Source of the DNA: Epiperipatus broadwayi
Lineage: Eukaryota > Onychophora > Udeonychophora > Euonychophora > Peripatidae
DNA length: 64,000 bases
Direction of reading: 5' to 3'
Assembly: GCA_028023455.1 (NCBI GenBank)
Contig: JAQFVV010012498.1
Coordinates: 3,309,797-3,373,796, forward strand
Part shown: positions 50,406 to 63,952 of the stretch, piece by piece
Layout: the number at the start of each line of letters is the position of its first letter
Numbering within the stretch: the first letter of the stretch is position 1
The notes under the pieces: model-generated
What the model was told of the DNA's origin: nothing
Seen by the model: only the letters and a program-made list of their open reading frames with translations
Database searches by the model: none
Translations under genes and position numbers: made by a program

Positions 50406-52553
50406 AATAGATAAATAATTTCTGAAATAATATGTCAAAGTTAAAATTGGAAAATTAAATAAATGATGCTGGAAAATTAAGTATACATGCACAAATTTGA
50501 TGTAAAGAATGTAATAGAATGACCACTATATTATTCCATTTAAGATGGGTATTCTTGTCAAGGGATTGAAGTGTATAATTTTACATTTTTTATTATATTC
50601 TGATAATCGAAACTAAAAGCATAAATGCAAAAGCAGACAATTAAGTTTTACAAAAAAACTTCCCCATTTGAAGCATTCCTATGTGTGAAATTTCAAAAAT
50701 ACATTTTATTGTCTTTAAAACTCAATACTCATTCCCAGAAAAAAGTAAATGCAATTAAAAATGTTCCAAAGCCAAAAATATTAAAAAAATACAGGGTATA
50801 TTTTTTGAGCCTGGTAGTATATTCTGAGTTTTTTTTAAAAAAAATAGTATACATTAATATCGTCTTTATATTTTATTTTCAAAAATCAAAAATACATTTA
50901 AAAGAAAAAAAATTTAAAGGCTAAATCCCTCTGATTTCATAAAATTTATTAATGCTTTATAATAATAACAATACTGACTAAATTGTAAATTGTGTTACCT
51001 CAAAATAAGAAGTAAGCATAGTTTTATGACATTCTATCTATAATTAAGAGTTATCAATTATTTTTGTATTTTAAATTCTTATCAAACACTAAAGAAAAGT
51101 TACAATCATCTGGACAATAATGTATTAAGTATAGTATTTAGCATAAATTTTTTTCAGTAATTTATATATAGCCTATCATTGCTCAATTATTTATCCAATG
51201 AAGAAACATTATCTGATCACATAAGCACTAGCTAAATCTTCTAGCAGGGTATGATTAAGAAATTGTAAAACATAAAGAAAATACAAAAAAAAAAGGTAAT
51301 ATATTAGCTATAATTCCAGATAATATAAAATCTAAAAGAGATTTATCTGAACTATTATTGACAAATTAAACATGAAATAGAAAGATTATAGCATTATAGG
51401 TAAAAATGAAAATAGATTAGAAAAAAGTTCACCTAAAAATAGTCCAAAATTCTTCATAACTCTCTTTCAGTTATTCAATCAAACTTAGTGAAGAGTATAT
51501 CTAAATGATGACATAGTTATTATTGGAAGAGTGATGGAAAAAAGTTCAAGAATTAATAAGGGCATAGTTAAGGGAAACATTTTATTCCATAACTATTTAT
51601 AAAAATCATATAACAAATGTATTTGCATTCATCAAAGTTGCCAAATATACCAATATTCAGCAAATCTTCTACCAAAGAGGTAATCATTATAATCCATATA
51701 TCCTTGAAAACACATAAAAATATAACATGTAGGTTCACATGGGACCCACATTTCTCATTCTCATAGATGCTTTTTTTAAACATGAAGAATGCAAAATAGA
51801 TGGGATAGTTTCAACATTAAAATAATTTTTTGAATCAATTTTTTTTAAAAACATTGGTATCTAACCATTAAATTAGTTTCATACAAAAGACTTAAGATTA
51901 TAAAGAAGAATATGTACATATTCCAAGTTATAATCCTGAATCCAACAAACTGCTAAAAAGCCAACCAATACTTAAAACAGTCTTAAAATATATTAAAACC
52001 TACTAATATGCAGTGTTGTATGTACTTTTATGGCACCAATATTTGGGAAATCTGCAGATGAAATCTTATTAGAACAAATTGTTTTTACTTATGAATGAAT
52101 CAGCAAAAAAGTTTAATAAATAATAATGTGGATCAAATATCACCTAAAAGAGATATAGTTAGAAAGAGGCACCAAAGAATGCTGTTGAAATAAAAAATAA
52201 CACTCCAAAAAAATGAGAATGTATATAAAAGTCATATAAATTGGATTCATTAACAATATACAATTTTTGTGCAACTAACAAATCACAAAATTGAATGGCA
52301 GCTGGGAGTAGAAAAAAAAATATTAGGAATATAAGTAGAGAAAATATTTCAAATTGAAGAGAAGAAAAAGCAACAATATCAATAGTAAAATCAAATCATT
52401 TAAGAAATAGAAATAGCAATATATCTCAAGGAAATTTAGGTCATTTTGTGTACATAACATATTTATAATTATTTTATTACTATTCTTGTATTGATGAACA
52501 AAATTGCAAACATTATAAGAAATAAACAGTGTTATGAACTGATACATACATGT

Positions 52554-52557
<4 letters not shown>
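50406..52557. other. no gene recognised
   Basis: AT-rich; frame 50625-50924 is Lys/Phe-rich low complexity. Confidence 0.55.

Positions 52558-52637
<80 letters not shown>
52558..52637. repeat. (CT)n(TA)n compound microsatellite
   Basis: About 14 CT units, then about 25 TA units. Confidence 0.95.
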
Positions 52638-52641
<4 letters not shown>

Positions 52642-54459
52642 CCTACCCCCCTTTAACGCCGTCTTATAACTTTTATAAATATCACTTATATAACATCAAT
52701 AAAATATTCGATATTTATAATAACAACTCGATACAGAACTTCGTACCTTCCTCTTACACAAAATCCTATCATGTGGGGCTGTCAGTACCTCGGGTAGAGT
52801 GGTCAATATCGTTTGCAAACATTCGCCAATAATATTAATACTCGTTTACTAGATTACACATTAGCCAACCAAACACTTTATTTATTTAAAGGAAAAAATC
52901 CAATGGGCGTCAGCCGACCTTTGTCGACAAGTCTGCCTGACCAATACAATCTAGTACCTGCTCCTGCTAGCTCAGCTAAAACAATCAATAAAATACAAAA
53001 TCCACCTACTTAAAAAAATCAATTTACAAATCTTTCTCTGCGCTAGTTTTCTCGCTTCCTTTTCCAAATTCTAATTTAAAATTTATTTTGCTCTCATAAT
53101 CTCATAGGATATTCATATCCCATTTCTAAACTAAAATTCATTATTATAACATTTATTATTTATTTGATTTATGATATTTATTTCCTTTTTTTTTTTTTTT
53201 ATAAGTAGTCACTAACCCATTAAATCTCCGTTTACGCTGTTTCACTTCGTTTGGTCTTATAATATAATTAATTACACTTTTGCTCAAATTTAGATAATAT
53301 TTACTATAACAAAATATCATATTATACACACATTTAGAAAATAATTATAGGCACACAAATATATTTAAAATCACAATAAAATCCCTTGATAATGGAGCTA
53401 AAGATAATTAGTAATTATTGTTCGTAACATAAAGTTCAAAGTTTATTATTCCATACATTACTATGGCTTTTAATTAGTGAATTAAGAATAAAATAAATAT
53501 TACATAGTATTCTCTTTTATGCCTAGTTCCGAGCATAGCTTCTGATAGTATTTCCTTCGGTCAGTTAGCGCTAACTCTTTGCGATCCTTTTCCCAATGTC
53601 ATTGGGATCCTGTGGGCTTCATCATGGACACTCCGCTTCCTTCTTGTTTTACGCGAACATGATCGACCTTCGAACTGTCTGCTGTTGGTATTGCATGGAA
53701 GGATTCGGTCGGCTGTCCACACGATGGGTTTAACAATGCAGCATTATGTTTTATTTAACTTTGGATGTATATTAATAATATGAATATGAATTTAAGAATA
53801 ATCAACTGAACCGAATCAAAATCAAATTTTAATCATAATATCAAATTCAATCTAATAATCATCACAATAGAAAGTTCACCCCTTTTATATTTTACGGTCC
53901 TTATCTTGCAGATTCAATCTACATTCTGAATTTCTGCTATTGGACAATTATTTCTTTTCTTTCGACTCTCTACACAGTTTCATTGGTCATTCTTTAGATG
54001 ATTGCAAATTTCAATTTCTTTGTTAGAGTTATTTCACCAATTAGCCGTTTAATGGAAATTTCTCATGTTTGTCATTAGCTCCCATTGTTTATTACATTCC
54101 TTTGATTATATTCCCTTTTTTTTTATTATAAGACAAAACGAACTCCACCTTGCTTTTTTTTCTAAAAGCAATCTTAAATCAAATTTCAATTAAATCAAGT
54201 TTTAATTAAATCAAGTTTTTAATTCTTTAAGTTTTATTTAAATGTGATTCTAAAATTATATCTTATAAAACTGTCTAATTTATGCTTTTAACGATAAACC
54301 CTTGTATGATAAAAAAAAAAAAATTTATTTTTATTTTATTTTACCCTACAAGACCTCTTATTTTTATTAAATATTTAAACAAATCTTTTATCAATTTATA
54401 TTTCTCCAAAATTATGTGTAACTCCGAAGAAAACACACTCCTTCCTGATGTATCTTGGT

Positions 54460-54462
<3 letters not shown>
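52638..54462 (-). mobile_element. solo LTR between TA arrays
   Basis: Distinctly less AT-rich than its flanks. On the minus strand it starts TGTACCAAGATACATC at 54462 directly after (TA)n. A TATA box CGTAAAATATAAAAGGGG lies at about 53895-53878, an AATAAA in CTTTAAATAAATAAAGTGT at about 52892-52874, and it ends ...GGGTAGGTATAA at (TA)n. U3 of about 570 and U5 of about 235 bases resemble the young LTR at 5317-6864. No coding part, so a solo LTR or LTR-only relic. Confidence 0.6.

Positions 54463-54494
<32 letters not shown>
54463..54494. repeat. (TA)n microsatellite
   Basis: About 16 TA units at the U3 end of the solo LTR. Confidence 0.95.
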
Positions 54495-54497
<3 letters not shown>

Positions 54498-54580
54498 ATT
54501 GCCTTGACAACAGTTTGAAATTGCTGATTGTTAGTGACATTGGGATTGTCTATGTGTTGACTGGTTTTTAATGATATATA
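54495..54580. repeat. dispersed 80-bp repeat, copy 2
   Basis: CTTGACAACAGTTTGAAATT to GACTGGTTTTTAATGATATA, matching 38572-38655. Confidence 0.7.
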
Positions 54581-55080
54581 GATTCAGTGTGTATCATTAG
54601 TTGAAAATTCAAATATAAAATGTTAAATAACCACCTCCTCCTCCAATAATATAATATTTGGGGAAAGTGTGATGGTTTGACATTTTATTATATAAATATA
54701 TATAATTATATATAATACTATTAAATAAATATGTTATAAAAAGTTATTTAAAAAAATTAAAGTAGATTTTAATACAAAAAGATAAGATTCGAGCTTTACT
54801 AGTAGTTTGTAGTAATCTTTTTCTAAGTACTAATTAATTAATAAGAAGAAAAGCAAATGTAGTCTAAAGATTAGGAATCAAGGTTTTCGATATGAAAAGG
54901 AAAGCAAGAAAGTCTTACATTTAGATATTTGATTTAAAAAAATATATGACACAAAAGACGAGGAAGTAGACATTCTCTTAACCACTGAAATAGATTATTC
55001 CAATATTGTTCACTATTATAGGTTAAAAAAAGATATAGACTCTCATAAACTATATCTGATCTTGATATTATTTATGTATG

Positions 55081-55121
<41 letters not shown>

Positions 55122-56414
55122 ATATTATGTATGTAAGTTTATACATTATATATATATATATATATATATATATAATGTAAAACTTATTTTAAAAATTTAT
55201 TTGATATGAATTCAAATAAAAGAACTATTCTTTTTTATCAGAATACAATATATAAAGTGTTTAAATTCAAGAAATTAATATCACGAATAATTCTAGCTGA
55301 TGTAATTCAAGAGTAGCCAATTCAGATATATTTTACTCATTCATTTTTATTTAAAAATAATGACTTAAAAAGTTATTCACCGTTAAAAATATTAAAAATT
55401 TTGAAAACTAAAATAACTGTAAAAATGTACACTACAGAAAAATATTTTAGAAGAGAGAAACAAATAATTTATTTTCTGTTTTTTTTTTTATTTTTTTATG
55501 TTAGATTTCTGACTGCTTTTACACATAGGTAGGCTATTTACTGAATTCCTAGCAAGTAAAATTCGAACAAATTTTCCATTAATATTTAAAATCAGATAAT
55601 ATTTATTCCAGATAATTAAATAATTTAAGATTTCTAAAAGCAGTTTTCTTTAAATCTGTTTTCTTCTTTTTCCAATTAAATAAAATCTTTCAAATGTCAG
55701 AGCTGTAAATAAAAATATTTATGACAATAAGATTTAATATTGCTTTTGACTTATTTATTTTTTTTATACATTTTTTTCAATGTAGAATAAACAACTGAGG
55801 TTTTTAAAGTGACAAAAAAAAATCCTAATAAAATAAAATAAAATTTATTACTAAATAATGGTCAAGAAATAATGATTAAAATATGTATCCATCCATTTAT
55901 CCAAATGAGAAAAATATAAATATATTTTATAATTCGTTTACATTAAACAAAGTAAAATTACTAATCTCTCATTATTTGTATAAATGCCATTGTATATATC
56001 CAAATAAAAATAAATATAATAATTAATGAGGGAAAAAATGGAATTAAATAAGTAGGAGATAAAATATAAACAAAAATAAAAAATGGAAGTGCTTATATGA
56101 TTGCTTAAAAACATGATTGGTACCGAAGTACATGAATAATATAAAAAGCAAAATTGCACTTGTGTGGTCTCAAAGACAAAATACATAATCAATAATCAAA
56201 AAATATAAAATTGTAACATATAACATATATTTAACTTTTTTCACATCTATGAATGGATATCAGACTTTTATTATTAAAATAATTACTCTAAAAAATTATT
56301 ATATTTTAAAATAAAAAAAAATAATTCAGAGATATTTTGTAATTTTGGCTTTGAAAAGAAATAATCATATTATTCTTACAATAAAAACAAAGTTTGTTTT
56401 GAAATCAAAGAAAT
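54581..56414. other. no gene recognised; two TA arrays at 55085-55173
   Basis: TA arrays at 55085-55119 and 55147-55173 are each preceded by TTGATATTAT(T/G)TATGTA, a direct duplication of the flank. Otherwise AT-rich. Confidence 0.6.
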
Positions 56415-56544
56415 GAGACATTGTAAATGTAATATTAAGATAAATATTATTTAAATGTGATAAAAAATCTTCCAATTTATTTCACTTTTCAAGTTAACAA
56501 ATTATTTATATATCTCAGTCAAAGAAAATGTTTTAAAGATGCTG
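56415..56544 (-). pseudogene. inverted Penelope-like RT fragment
   Basis: Reverse complement of the plus-strand RT segment at 56594-56719: AAAACATTTT(C/A)TTTG(A/G), AAATAAATTGGAAGATTTTT and CATTTAAATAAT blocks all appear in mirror order. It forms a hairpin with the next feature around a spacer of about 50 bases. Confidence 0.75.
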
Positions 56545-57480
56545 TTCGAGTAATGGCTGATTTGTTTACAGATAGAGACTCGTGCTCTAGAATCAGCACC
56601 TTTAAAACATTTTATTTGGTTGAGTTACACAGATGACACATTTGTTATCTAACATCATGGTAGAAATAAATTGGAAGATTTTTATTACATTTAAATAATA
56701 CATATCCTAATAATACAATGTAAATAGAATCTGATGGGAAACTTCACTTTCTTGATGTTCTTGTCATCAGGAAACAAAATAATTTTTTATCATTCTCAAT
56801 TTTTAGAAAAGCTATACATACTGCCAGGTACCTCCGATTTTCATTTCATCATCATCCAGCTCAGATTTTTTCTGTGGCCAAAATACTATTTTCCAGCACA
56901 ATTAACCTTTCAGATAAATAATATCTAAATGAATATCACATAAATAATGTATTGTTAGCAAATGGTTATAATAAAAATATATACATCAAGACTTATTTCA
57001 AGCTAAAAATAAAAATAAAAAACAAAAATGAAGAATCAACTATTAGGATTTGTATGCCTTATATAAAATTTACCACAGACAGTATTGGGCATATCCTAAA
57101 ATACTAAAGACGGTATATGATCCTTATCAAAAAAATAGTAATTTTCTAATCACACCTAAAGATTCAATCCCTCTGGAGATTCAAGGTGTTTGTGAGATTT
57201 CATGTGGTGTTTATGAATCTTATTATGTAGGTATGAGCAATCATTGCATCAGTGCTAGAAGGGATAAACATGCTAATGCTGTCAAATAACATTCATCATC
57301 AGCATTTTTGATCCATGCTAGAGAGTCAGGTCACCATATTGATTATTCTAAAGACCAGTATCCTATACAGATGTGAAAACCTATAGAATCAGAGAAGCTA
57401 TGGAGATACTAAAAAGACCAAGTTGAATCAACAAATACAATGACATGTGCAAACTTTCTCCTATTTGGACTTTTTTTTTT
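56545..57480 (+). pseudogene. Penelope-like element: RT motif C region and GIY-YIG endonuclease
   Basis: Plus-strand frames with stops and shifts read ETRALESAPLKHFIWLSYTD then DTFVI (RT motif C, YTDD, at 56626-56637), HHGRNKLEDF, ESDGKLHFLDVLVIRKQNN, AIHTARYLRFSFHHHPAQIF (the HHPAQ signature) and then the GIY-YIG nuclease: GVCEISCGVYESYYVGMSNH then CISARRDKHANAV (57190-57285), and YRIREAMEILKRP with a final W (57380-57470). This is the domain order of Penelope-like retroelements, which move by reverse transcription and nick DNA with a GIY-YIG enzyme. The YIG core reads YVG. The 5' two-thirds of the RT is missing and replaced by an inverted fragment. Confidence 0.9.
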
Positions 57481-57509
57481 AAAACAAATTTCTCTGATTT
57501 ATTTATTTA

Positions 57510-57688
<179 letters not shown>

Positions 57689-57689
57689 T

Positions 57690-57870
57690 TTATATATTTT
57701 TCAATTTTTATACACCTACTTTTTAGTAGTGAAATATCTAACGGCTCTATAACTATTTTAAGTAGCCCAGTTGAGAGTTTGTGTGATCAAGTCAAAACAT
57801 TGGAATTTTTAAAATAAAATCTTACATGGATGAACTCACAAAACATGTTTTTGTATATCTGTAACCTGTG
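57690..57870 (+). mobile_element. Penelope-like 3' tail
   Basis: Follows the endonuclease and the TTA array. It shares ordered blocks with 27010-27250. It contains the decayed hammerhead-like core at 57771. Confidence 0.65.
57771..57797 (+). ncRNA. very decayed hammerhead-like core
   Basis: TTGAGAG in place of CTGANGA, TTGTGTGATCAAG stem-loop, then TCAAAA in place of TCGAAA. It shares its stem-loop with 27127-27140. Confidence 0.3.
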
Positions 57871-59870
57871 GAAACATTCATATGGATATATATTTATTGA
57901 ACCAGATACCCTTAACTTCAAAAAGTTTCGGCAAAACATTTACAGTTATTTTTAAAGTTGGATATTTATTCTTTTACATAATAAGATTATATTTCAACAC
58001 ATGTACTTATTTATTTTTCTTTATATATTTTTTATTATTTTCTTTTTATTAATACTAACGTTTATTATTTTTAAAACTATCTGAAAGTATTTGAATATTT
58101 TATATGTTATTGCTCACATTTGCAGCTATAGTGTAAAATTCCTTAATTTTACTTTTCAGTTTAAAAATAAGTTTTTTTTTGATACTTATTTTTTTATCGA
58201 ATTGTAAAAAACATTATAATTTAAAAGTTTTAATCCTTTTGAGAAAGCTTTTAATTTTGGAAAGTTTTAATTGCATTTCTGTTTTTTTATTTTAATTATA
58301 AGCTATTTTAATTTATCTTAAGATTGCTGGTGAGATGTTTTAATTAAGATTGAGCATAAGAAAGGGATTGTCCTGGGGCAGTGCTTCTAATTAATTAAAA
58401 CTTCTAATTAAAAAAAATAAAGATTATGCTCGAGATAAAGTGGCATATAAATAGTCCAGAAATTTAGGACTTATTATTTGGATGCATATTATTCTGGTTA
58501 GCTTGTTCTTGATTAACTTGCTTAAGAAAAGTAATGATGCAGGTCATTTTATTCAGCTAATTTATGGATATCCATTTCTATTAGATTTTAATACATTGCT
58601 GTTCAGTTTCTGGACCCACCAACAGCAGATTATATACATTTACCTGTCAAAGAGACATTCTATTGAACTCTCAGGATAACCTACATTGAATTAACTGTAT
58701 TCACCTTCCCAATGATTGAGTTCCATGCCATGTGTATTCAAACCCCTAGAATGCCATGCTAAACCAACCTGGGACAGATTCTCATCTCTGAGTTGTTTTT
58801 TCCAATCATGCCTTGAAAGCCTAAACTAGAACTGATTTCCAAATATGCCTCCACACTTACCATCATTTAAAGAAAAAAGCCATTGAAGACTTCACTCAAT
58901 AATATCTGCACACAACTGTGAGTACTCAGTGGACCTATCTATATTCTAAGGTAACTTATTTCATATTTGTGCCAGGACATACATCTTTAATTAGACTCTC
59001 CACTCAATTTAAAGTAAATCTGTGATCTAATATGTCATATTTTTATAATTATTGTATGTATTCTTTTATTTTTGAAGTGTGCTGTAGTTTTAATGCTACA
59101 TATTAGTGATTTTAAATGTTTTTATTATGGGTTGAAGCATGTATCAAGAATTTCTTTCCATAAGATATTTAGTCTTATTTGTATATCTCACATTCTGAAC
59201 AAATGCTTGGGCAGATGTATATATTTTTTTATTGCTTACCTATCTCCATTTGAAGGACTTTTAATTGATCGAGAGAGCCTAATTTGTGGCAAATCGTTTG
59301 GTTGAGGATTCGTCAATGGAATATTTTTGTTTTCCCTAAATTGAAGATTTTGTATTTCTCTCATTTTAAAATACACACTCCATAGTATTTTCTTATTCTA
59401 TTTGTTCTTGCATTGAAATCAATTTTTGTAATCTTGATTGTGGTTATCCATGGGCCATACTGCAGATATATAATGTCTCTGGTTTAAATGTATTAGGGAG
59501 TGCTCATCTGCATTATTTCATTGTATTTCTTGCAAGACTATTTCATTGTTGAAAATCTTTGAAATGGAAAACTGGAATTGATTGGTGAATCTTCAGCTGA
59601 AGTAAAATTTATTCCCTCTTTAAAAACTCAATGAGAAAATTAACTTCGCTTCTGGAATCTTTAAGGTTTTTTTTCCTCCTGTACATGCTTTGATAAAATT
59701 TGCTAAATCTATGCCATCTTGTATATATCTTAGTACTTGAATTTTTTTAAATGTAATATTAATAAACAGTAAAATTTATTGAATTATATTAGCTAATGTT
59801 TGACCTAGTTAATATCCTTGTATTATCAGAATTAAAAGTAAATTTAAAATTGTAATATTTTTTGTTGCAA
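57871..59870. other. no gene recognised
   Basis: Two kilobases of AT-rich DNA. Frames at 58482-58679 and 59072-59305 have no motif. Confidence 0.55.
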
Positions 59871-59878
59871 AAAATAAT

Positions 59879-60545
59879 TTGTCAAATGTGGATCTTGATT
59901 TTAAACAGACACATAGTTTAAATGTAGGTGCAAAATATGTTGGCAGTCAGTGGGAAGACAATGATCTAGAATTGAAATCTTTGGTTGAAAATTCCTTAAT
60001 CACAATTAAATCTGATTTAAAAGTTTGTGAAGATTTAGTAAAAAAAGTAAAGGTAAAAAAAATTAATAACAAAACGAATTATGATTGGAATATACAAATA
60101 TCTAAATTAAAAAAAATTACATCTGAAAATACTTTAGTTTCTATAAATATATCAAATTTATTAAGTGCAAGCTGATAACATTGTAATAACATGAAAGGTA
60201 AAAATTCGAAAAATGCACTTTAAACATGCTTGTGTGACAGCCAATCAGATGTAATAATGTCTGCATGTGGAACTCTTAATTCTTATAGTTCTGGCTTGTG
60301 TTTTAGAATTAAGAGTTCCACATGCAGTCATTATTACATCTGATTGGCTGTCACATAAGCATGTTTAAAGTGCATCTTTTGAAGGTTTTACTTTATATAA
60401 AAGAAGATAAATACTTAGAATGTGGTTATTACTAAAATCTGATTATGAAGACAGAGTTATTACTCAAATGAATAATCTTAACTTTATGAAAGTTGATAAA
60501 ATAAATATAAAAATTGATTGTATTCAATTTATTAATAACATTTAA
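59879..60545 (+). pseudogene. probable Penelope-like N-terminal region, split by a hairpin
   Basis: The 98-codon frame 59879-60175 (LNVGAKYVGSQWEDNDLELK) resembles the LNLGxKFVP stretch near the start of Penelope proteins. After the hairpin at 60198-60391 the frame around 60430 reads LLKSDYEDRVITQMNNL, like the (V/M)xKSDYxxK segment that precedes the RT fingers. The match is by eye, and weaker than for the other Penelope pieces. A minus-strand RT piece joins at about 60545. Confidence 0.4.
60198..60391. mobile_element. fold-back element (long palindrome)
   Basis: Arms of about 85 bp: ATGCACTTTAAACATGCTT (60213) to GTGGAACTCTTAATTCT, and the complement starting AGAATTAAGAGTTCC at 60305. Few mismatches, and a loop of about 20 bases. 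It interrupts the probable Penelope frame. Confidence 0.85.
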
Positions 60546-60830
60546 AAAAAAGCTAAACATAATGTGCAGAGTGTTAATAGTTCCATTATAGTCTCAACAG
60601 AAAGAGCTGTTCTAGTTTGTAATCCATTATCACCATTTAATCTTTTCCTTACAATAGACAATGCTTCTTCACATGGTATATTTGTGAATAAACTTTCCAT
60701 ATCAAAGCTTATCAAAAAACAAGTCAGTTTTTTCAATTTTCATGTTCTTGATTAATTCTGCAAAGTGTCTAGAATCCCTGACAAAAGATTGGATCTTGTA
60801 TGCCAAAGTACTTAGAACTTTGAGATGAAT
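60542..60830 (-). pseudogene. Penelope-like RT fragment (motif A region)
   Basis: Minus strand: LAYKIQSFVRDSRHFAELIK and NMKIEKTDLF (frames around 60810-60725), then ISFDMESLFTNIPCEEALSI and TALSVETIMELLTLC (60712-60560). The xSFDxxSLFTNIP block is RT motif A of Penelope-like elements and the preceding SFVxxSxHF...I segment is its usual neighbour. It lies on the opposite strand to the N-terminal piece before it. Confidence 0.85.
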
Positions 60831-60997
60831 TCTCACCAAATTTGGCAAGGTGAATCACAAACATTCAGATAAAATAGATATTGTAAATGATATTAATCTT
60901 TAAATTATTTTGAAGATCCAATGAGAAGACAAATGTAAGAAACATATTACATTAAGCATATATAATGAGATATTATTTTATATAGTGCTATGTTTTA

Positions 60998-61285
60998 TAT
61001 GTAATAGTGATATTAACAATTAAGCCAATGCACTTTTCCTTTAATGATAAATTATAAATGAATACTCTCAATTTTTCCAGACATGATTTAACACCTTCAC
61101 ACTCTTATTTTCACATACTTAAGATTTGTCCATACATTAACATTTGGGTTGAAAGAATGGGTGAATTCAATCCATTCTCTCTAAAATACTATATCTTGTG
61201 TCTGACAAATTGAGAGTATTCATTTATAATTTATCTTTAAGGCACATGTGCATTGGTTTAATTGCTAATATCACTATTAACATAT
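60998..61285. mobile_element. fold-back element (long palindrome)
   Basis: Arms of about 88 bp: AATAGTGATATTAACAATTA (61003) through AATGAATACTCTCAATTT (61057-61074) and the complement AAATTGAGAGTATTCATT (61208) through TAATATCACTATTAACAT. The spacer is about 115 bases. No ORF. Confidence 0.85.
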
Positions 61286-63760
61286 CTTATAAAACTTCAA
61301 TAAATTCAATTAACAGTTAGTCAATTAAAAATGAATGAAAAGTTATATAAGATTTTATATATAAAGGTCTATAATGTATATATCATTTATTTTGTATATT
61401 ATGTTATATATTTAATTCATTAGTTATATTGCAATTCTATATGAAAGTTTTATTCTATTTTATTGGTGTTTCATTTTGTTATTCTAGTTATTTTATTTTC
61501 ATTATAGAATACTAGATGGTATCCTATCTGCAGTAATAGTTAACTTTAAAATAAATGACTAGCATTTGAATAGGGCACAAAACCATGTACTGAAAAATAC
61601 TTTTTATGTGTTTTTTTTTAATTTGTTGCTTTAACAAAAAAGTTTTAAGATTTAATGTAAATTAAACAAAAGATTTTAAATGCGAAAAATGTACACTAGT
61701 CTGAAAGACCATTGTTATGGCAGAATACAAAAACTCTTGGCTTTCATTTTGCCATTTTTGTAATAATTGTTTGCTTTAACAAATGTTTCTAAAGATTTAA
61801 TCTAAATTAAACAAAATGTTTTAATATTATGTAAATAAATTTCTGAATTTTAATGAAACTAAATTAAAATTTGCTTTTTTAAGTACATTTGTTATATTGG
61901 ACATTATGATGCAGATATATTTACTGGAATATCTTCTAAATAAAAAAATGTATTTTTCCTAGATTTTTCAACATCATCATAAACAAATAAGTTTTTTTAG
62001 TTTTTTTTATAGTTACCATTTATTAATGTTGAAATGCAAAAATGTTAGCCTTTGAGCCTGTTATTTTTGTAGTATTTTTTTATTAAATATAATATTTGGA
62101 ATATATATTTTTAATTAGTTGCTTTAACAATTTGTTTAAGATTTAATGTAAATAAATGTTTTTTTTCTTTTTTATAAATATTGCCAATTATGTTATTCAT
62201 TTAAGCTATGTTAGAGATTGACAGACCATAAAAGTATGAAACATCTTAATGCTGAATTGCAAATTGGTATTGGTTGCTATTTCTGCAGCTGTACAGAAAC
62301 TTTTATCATAAAATATATACTATATCTCTGTAGTTAAAAGAATATGTACATATTTTTTTCTGAATGTTTTTTTATTAATTGCAGAATTATTTCATTGCAT
62401 AAATGTAGTGGTTGTGAATTTGACAGGAGACATTGGACAAAAACATTCATACATTCGCCAATCATATAACAGGGAATCTAGGGATTTTATATATAAAATA
62501 TAAAAAATAGCATAATGGATTTTATTAATTTCCATTTTTGATATTTAAACATTATATATTTAATAACTGTAATATATTTATGAACTTATTAGAAATACTA
62601 AAATATTCTATATATTGCTTGTATTATATTATTTAAAGTTTTTGCATATTTGTCTATGAGTAGATTTAATTATCAAATTAAAGTATTTCATGTAATGGAT
62701 CTAATCCTCAAGGTAAAAATAATTGACTGAATACTTAGAATCTGAGATAATAAAAAAAAGTTTAAATGTAATAAATAATGCTGATTATGTGAATCCAATA
62801 ATAAAAATCAGTGCTGCATAATGATTCAATTGGAATAAGGTAGAAATTAACCAATATCATTTTATCTCCTGAATCATCTGAGTAATAGTCATGTACTTTG
62901 CATGCATTAAATATGTTTAGGATTTAATTCACAAATATGAATGAGATTGACATATTCTAGCTGTTACATGGGAAAAGAGCTGTGTATCAAGTCATATATA
63001 TTGACAAGTCAACTATGTAAAATGAATAACATCAATCAAAACATAATAAAGAGTAATTATGATGATGATGTTCGAAGTTTTGGTACTAATTAAAGAATAA
63101 TTTTGCTAACAAGACTCTAAAATTAACATGCAGGGAAATATGCACCACAAATGTGGGTGTGTATAAAATTATTAATTGGCTACATAGATTATTATATTTT
63201 GTATTATAAAATAATATAAATCTGATGATAATGCTTATAAAAATAACAAAAGCATCAGCTCTACTATATTTGAAGATATACATTGAGTAGTTCTGGGTAA
63301 AATTTACTTTTAATTTTTTAGGAATATAATATAGAGTCATTATTTCAATAAAGAATAAATTGTACTCTGAAGAGATTAAACTAAATAACTTATAAACAGT
63401 ATTTAAAATTTATTGAAATATTATTCCCAAGAAAAAAGATCTTTTTCTAAAAGTTGTTAATAAAGAATAGAAAGTATTAATAACGCCCCTACTGTTTAGA
63501 GGTTTAATAATATTTAAAACAGATGTTTATGAGAAATAATGTTGAACCAATTTTGTTTTAAAACAATATTTGAATACAACGAATTAAATAAATATAAAAA
63601 AAATATTTTCGAAATGATAATGCTGGTTGGAAAAAAAATGTTACACCATGGAAAATAAACTTGTTTTTCCAAAACAGATACATTTTTTCCAAATATAATA
63701 TAGTCACGCAAAGAAAAGATTGGGTAAAAAAATATTAAATTATACAAATTATGCTTAGAC
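61286..63760. other. no gene recognised
   Basis: AT-rich. TTGCTTTAACAA followed by AGATTTAATGTAAATTAAAC recurs near 61625, 61770 and 62120, perhaps an old repeat of about 145 bp and more. Confidence 0.55.
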
Positions 63761-63952
63761 TTTGTTTATAACTATCAAACTGACTCGACTCACAACTTTG
63801 ACACCATCCACCTCAGATTAATACATTAATGATTATTAGTAATCATTTACTAACCTAGAGATAAAATGATTAGTAATAATCATTATTGCATTTATGTGAG
63901 GTAGGTGGTGATAAAGTTGTGAGTGGAGTGAGTTTGACAGTTGTAAATAAAA
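63761..63952. mobile_element. fold-back element (long palindrome)
   Basis: Arms of about 85 bp: AACTATCAAACTGACTCGAC (63770) to TAATGATTATTAGTAATCAT, and the complement ATGATTAGTAATAATCATTA to GAGTGAGTTTGACAG. Centre about 20 bases. A partial relative is at 38343-38455. Confidence 0.85.

Noticed and set aside
60542-60755. Plus-strand ORF 60564-60755
   Set aside because: Antisense of the clear Penelope RT motif A region on the minus strand.
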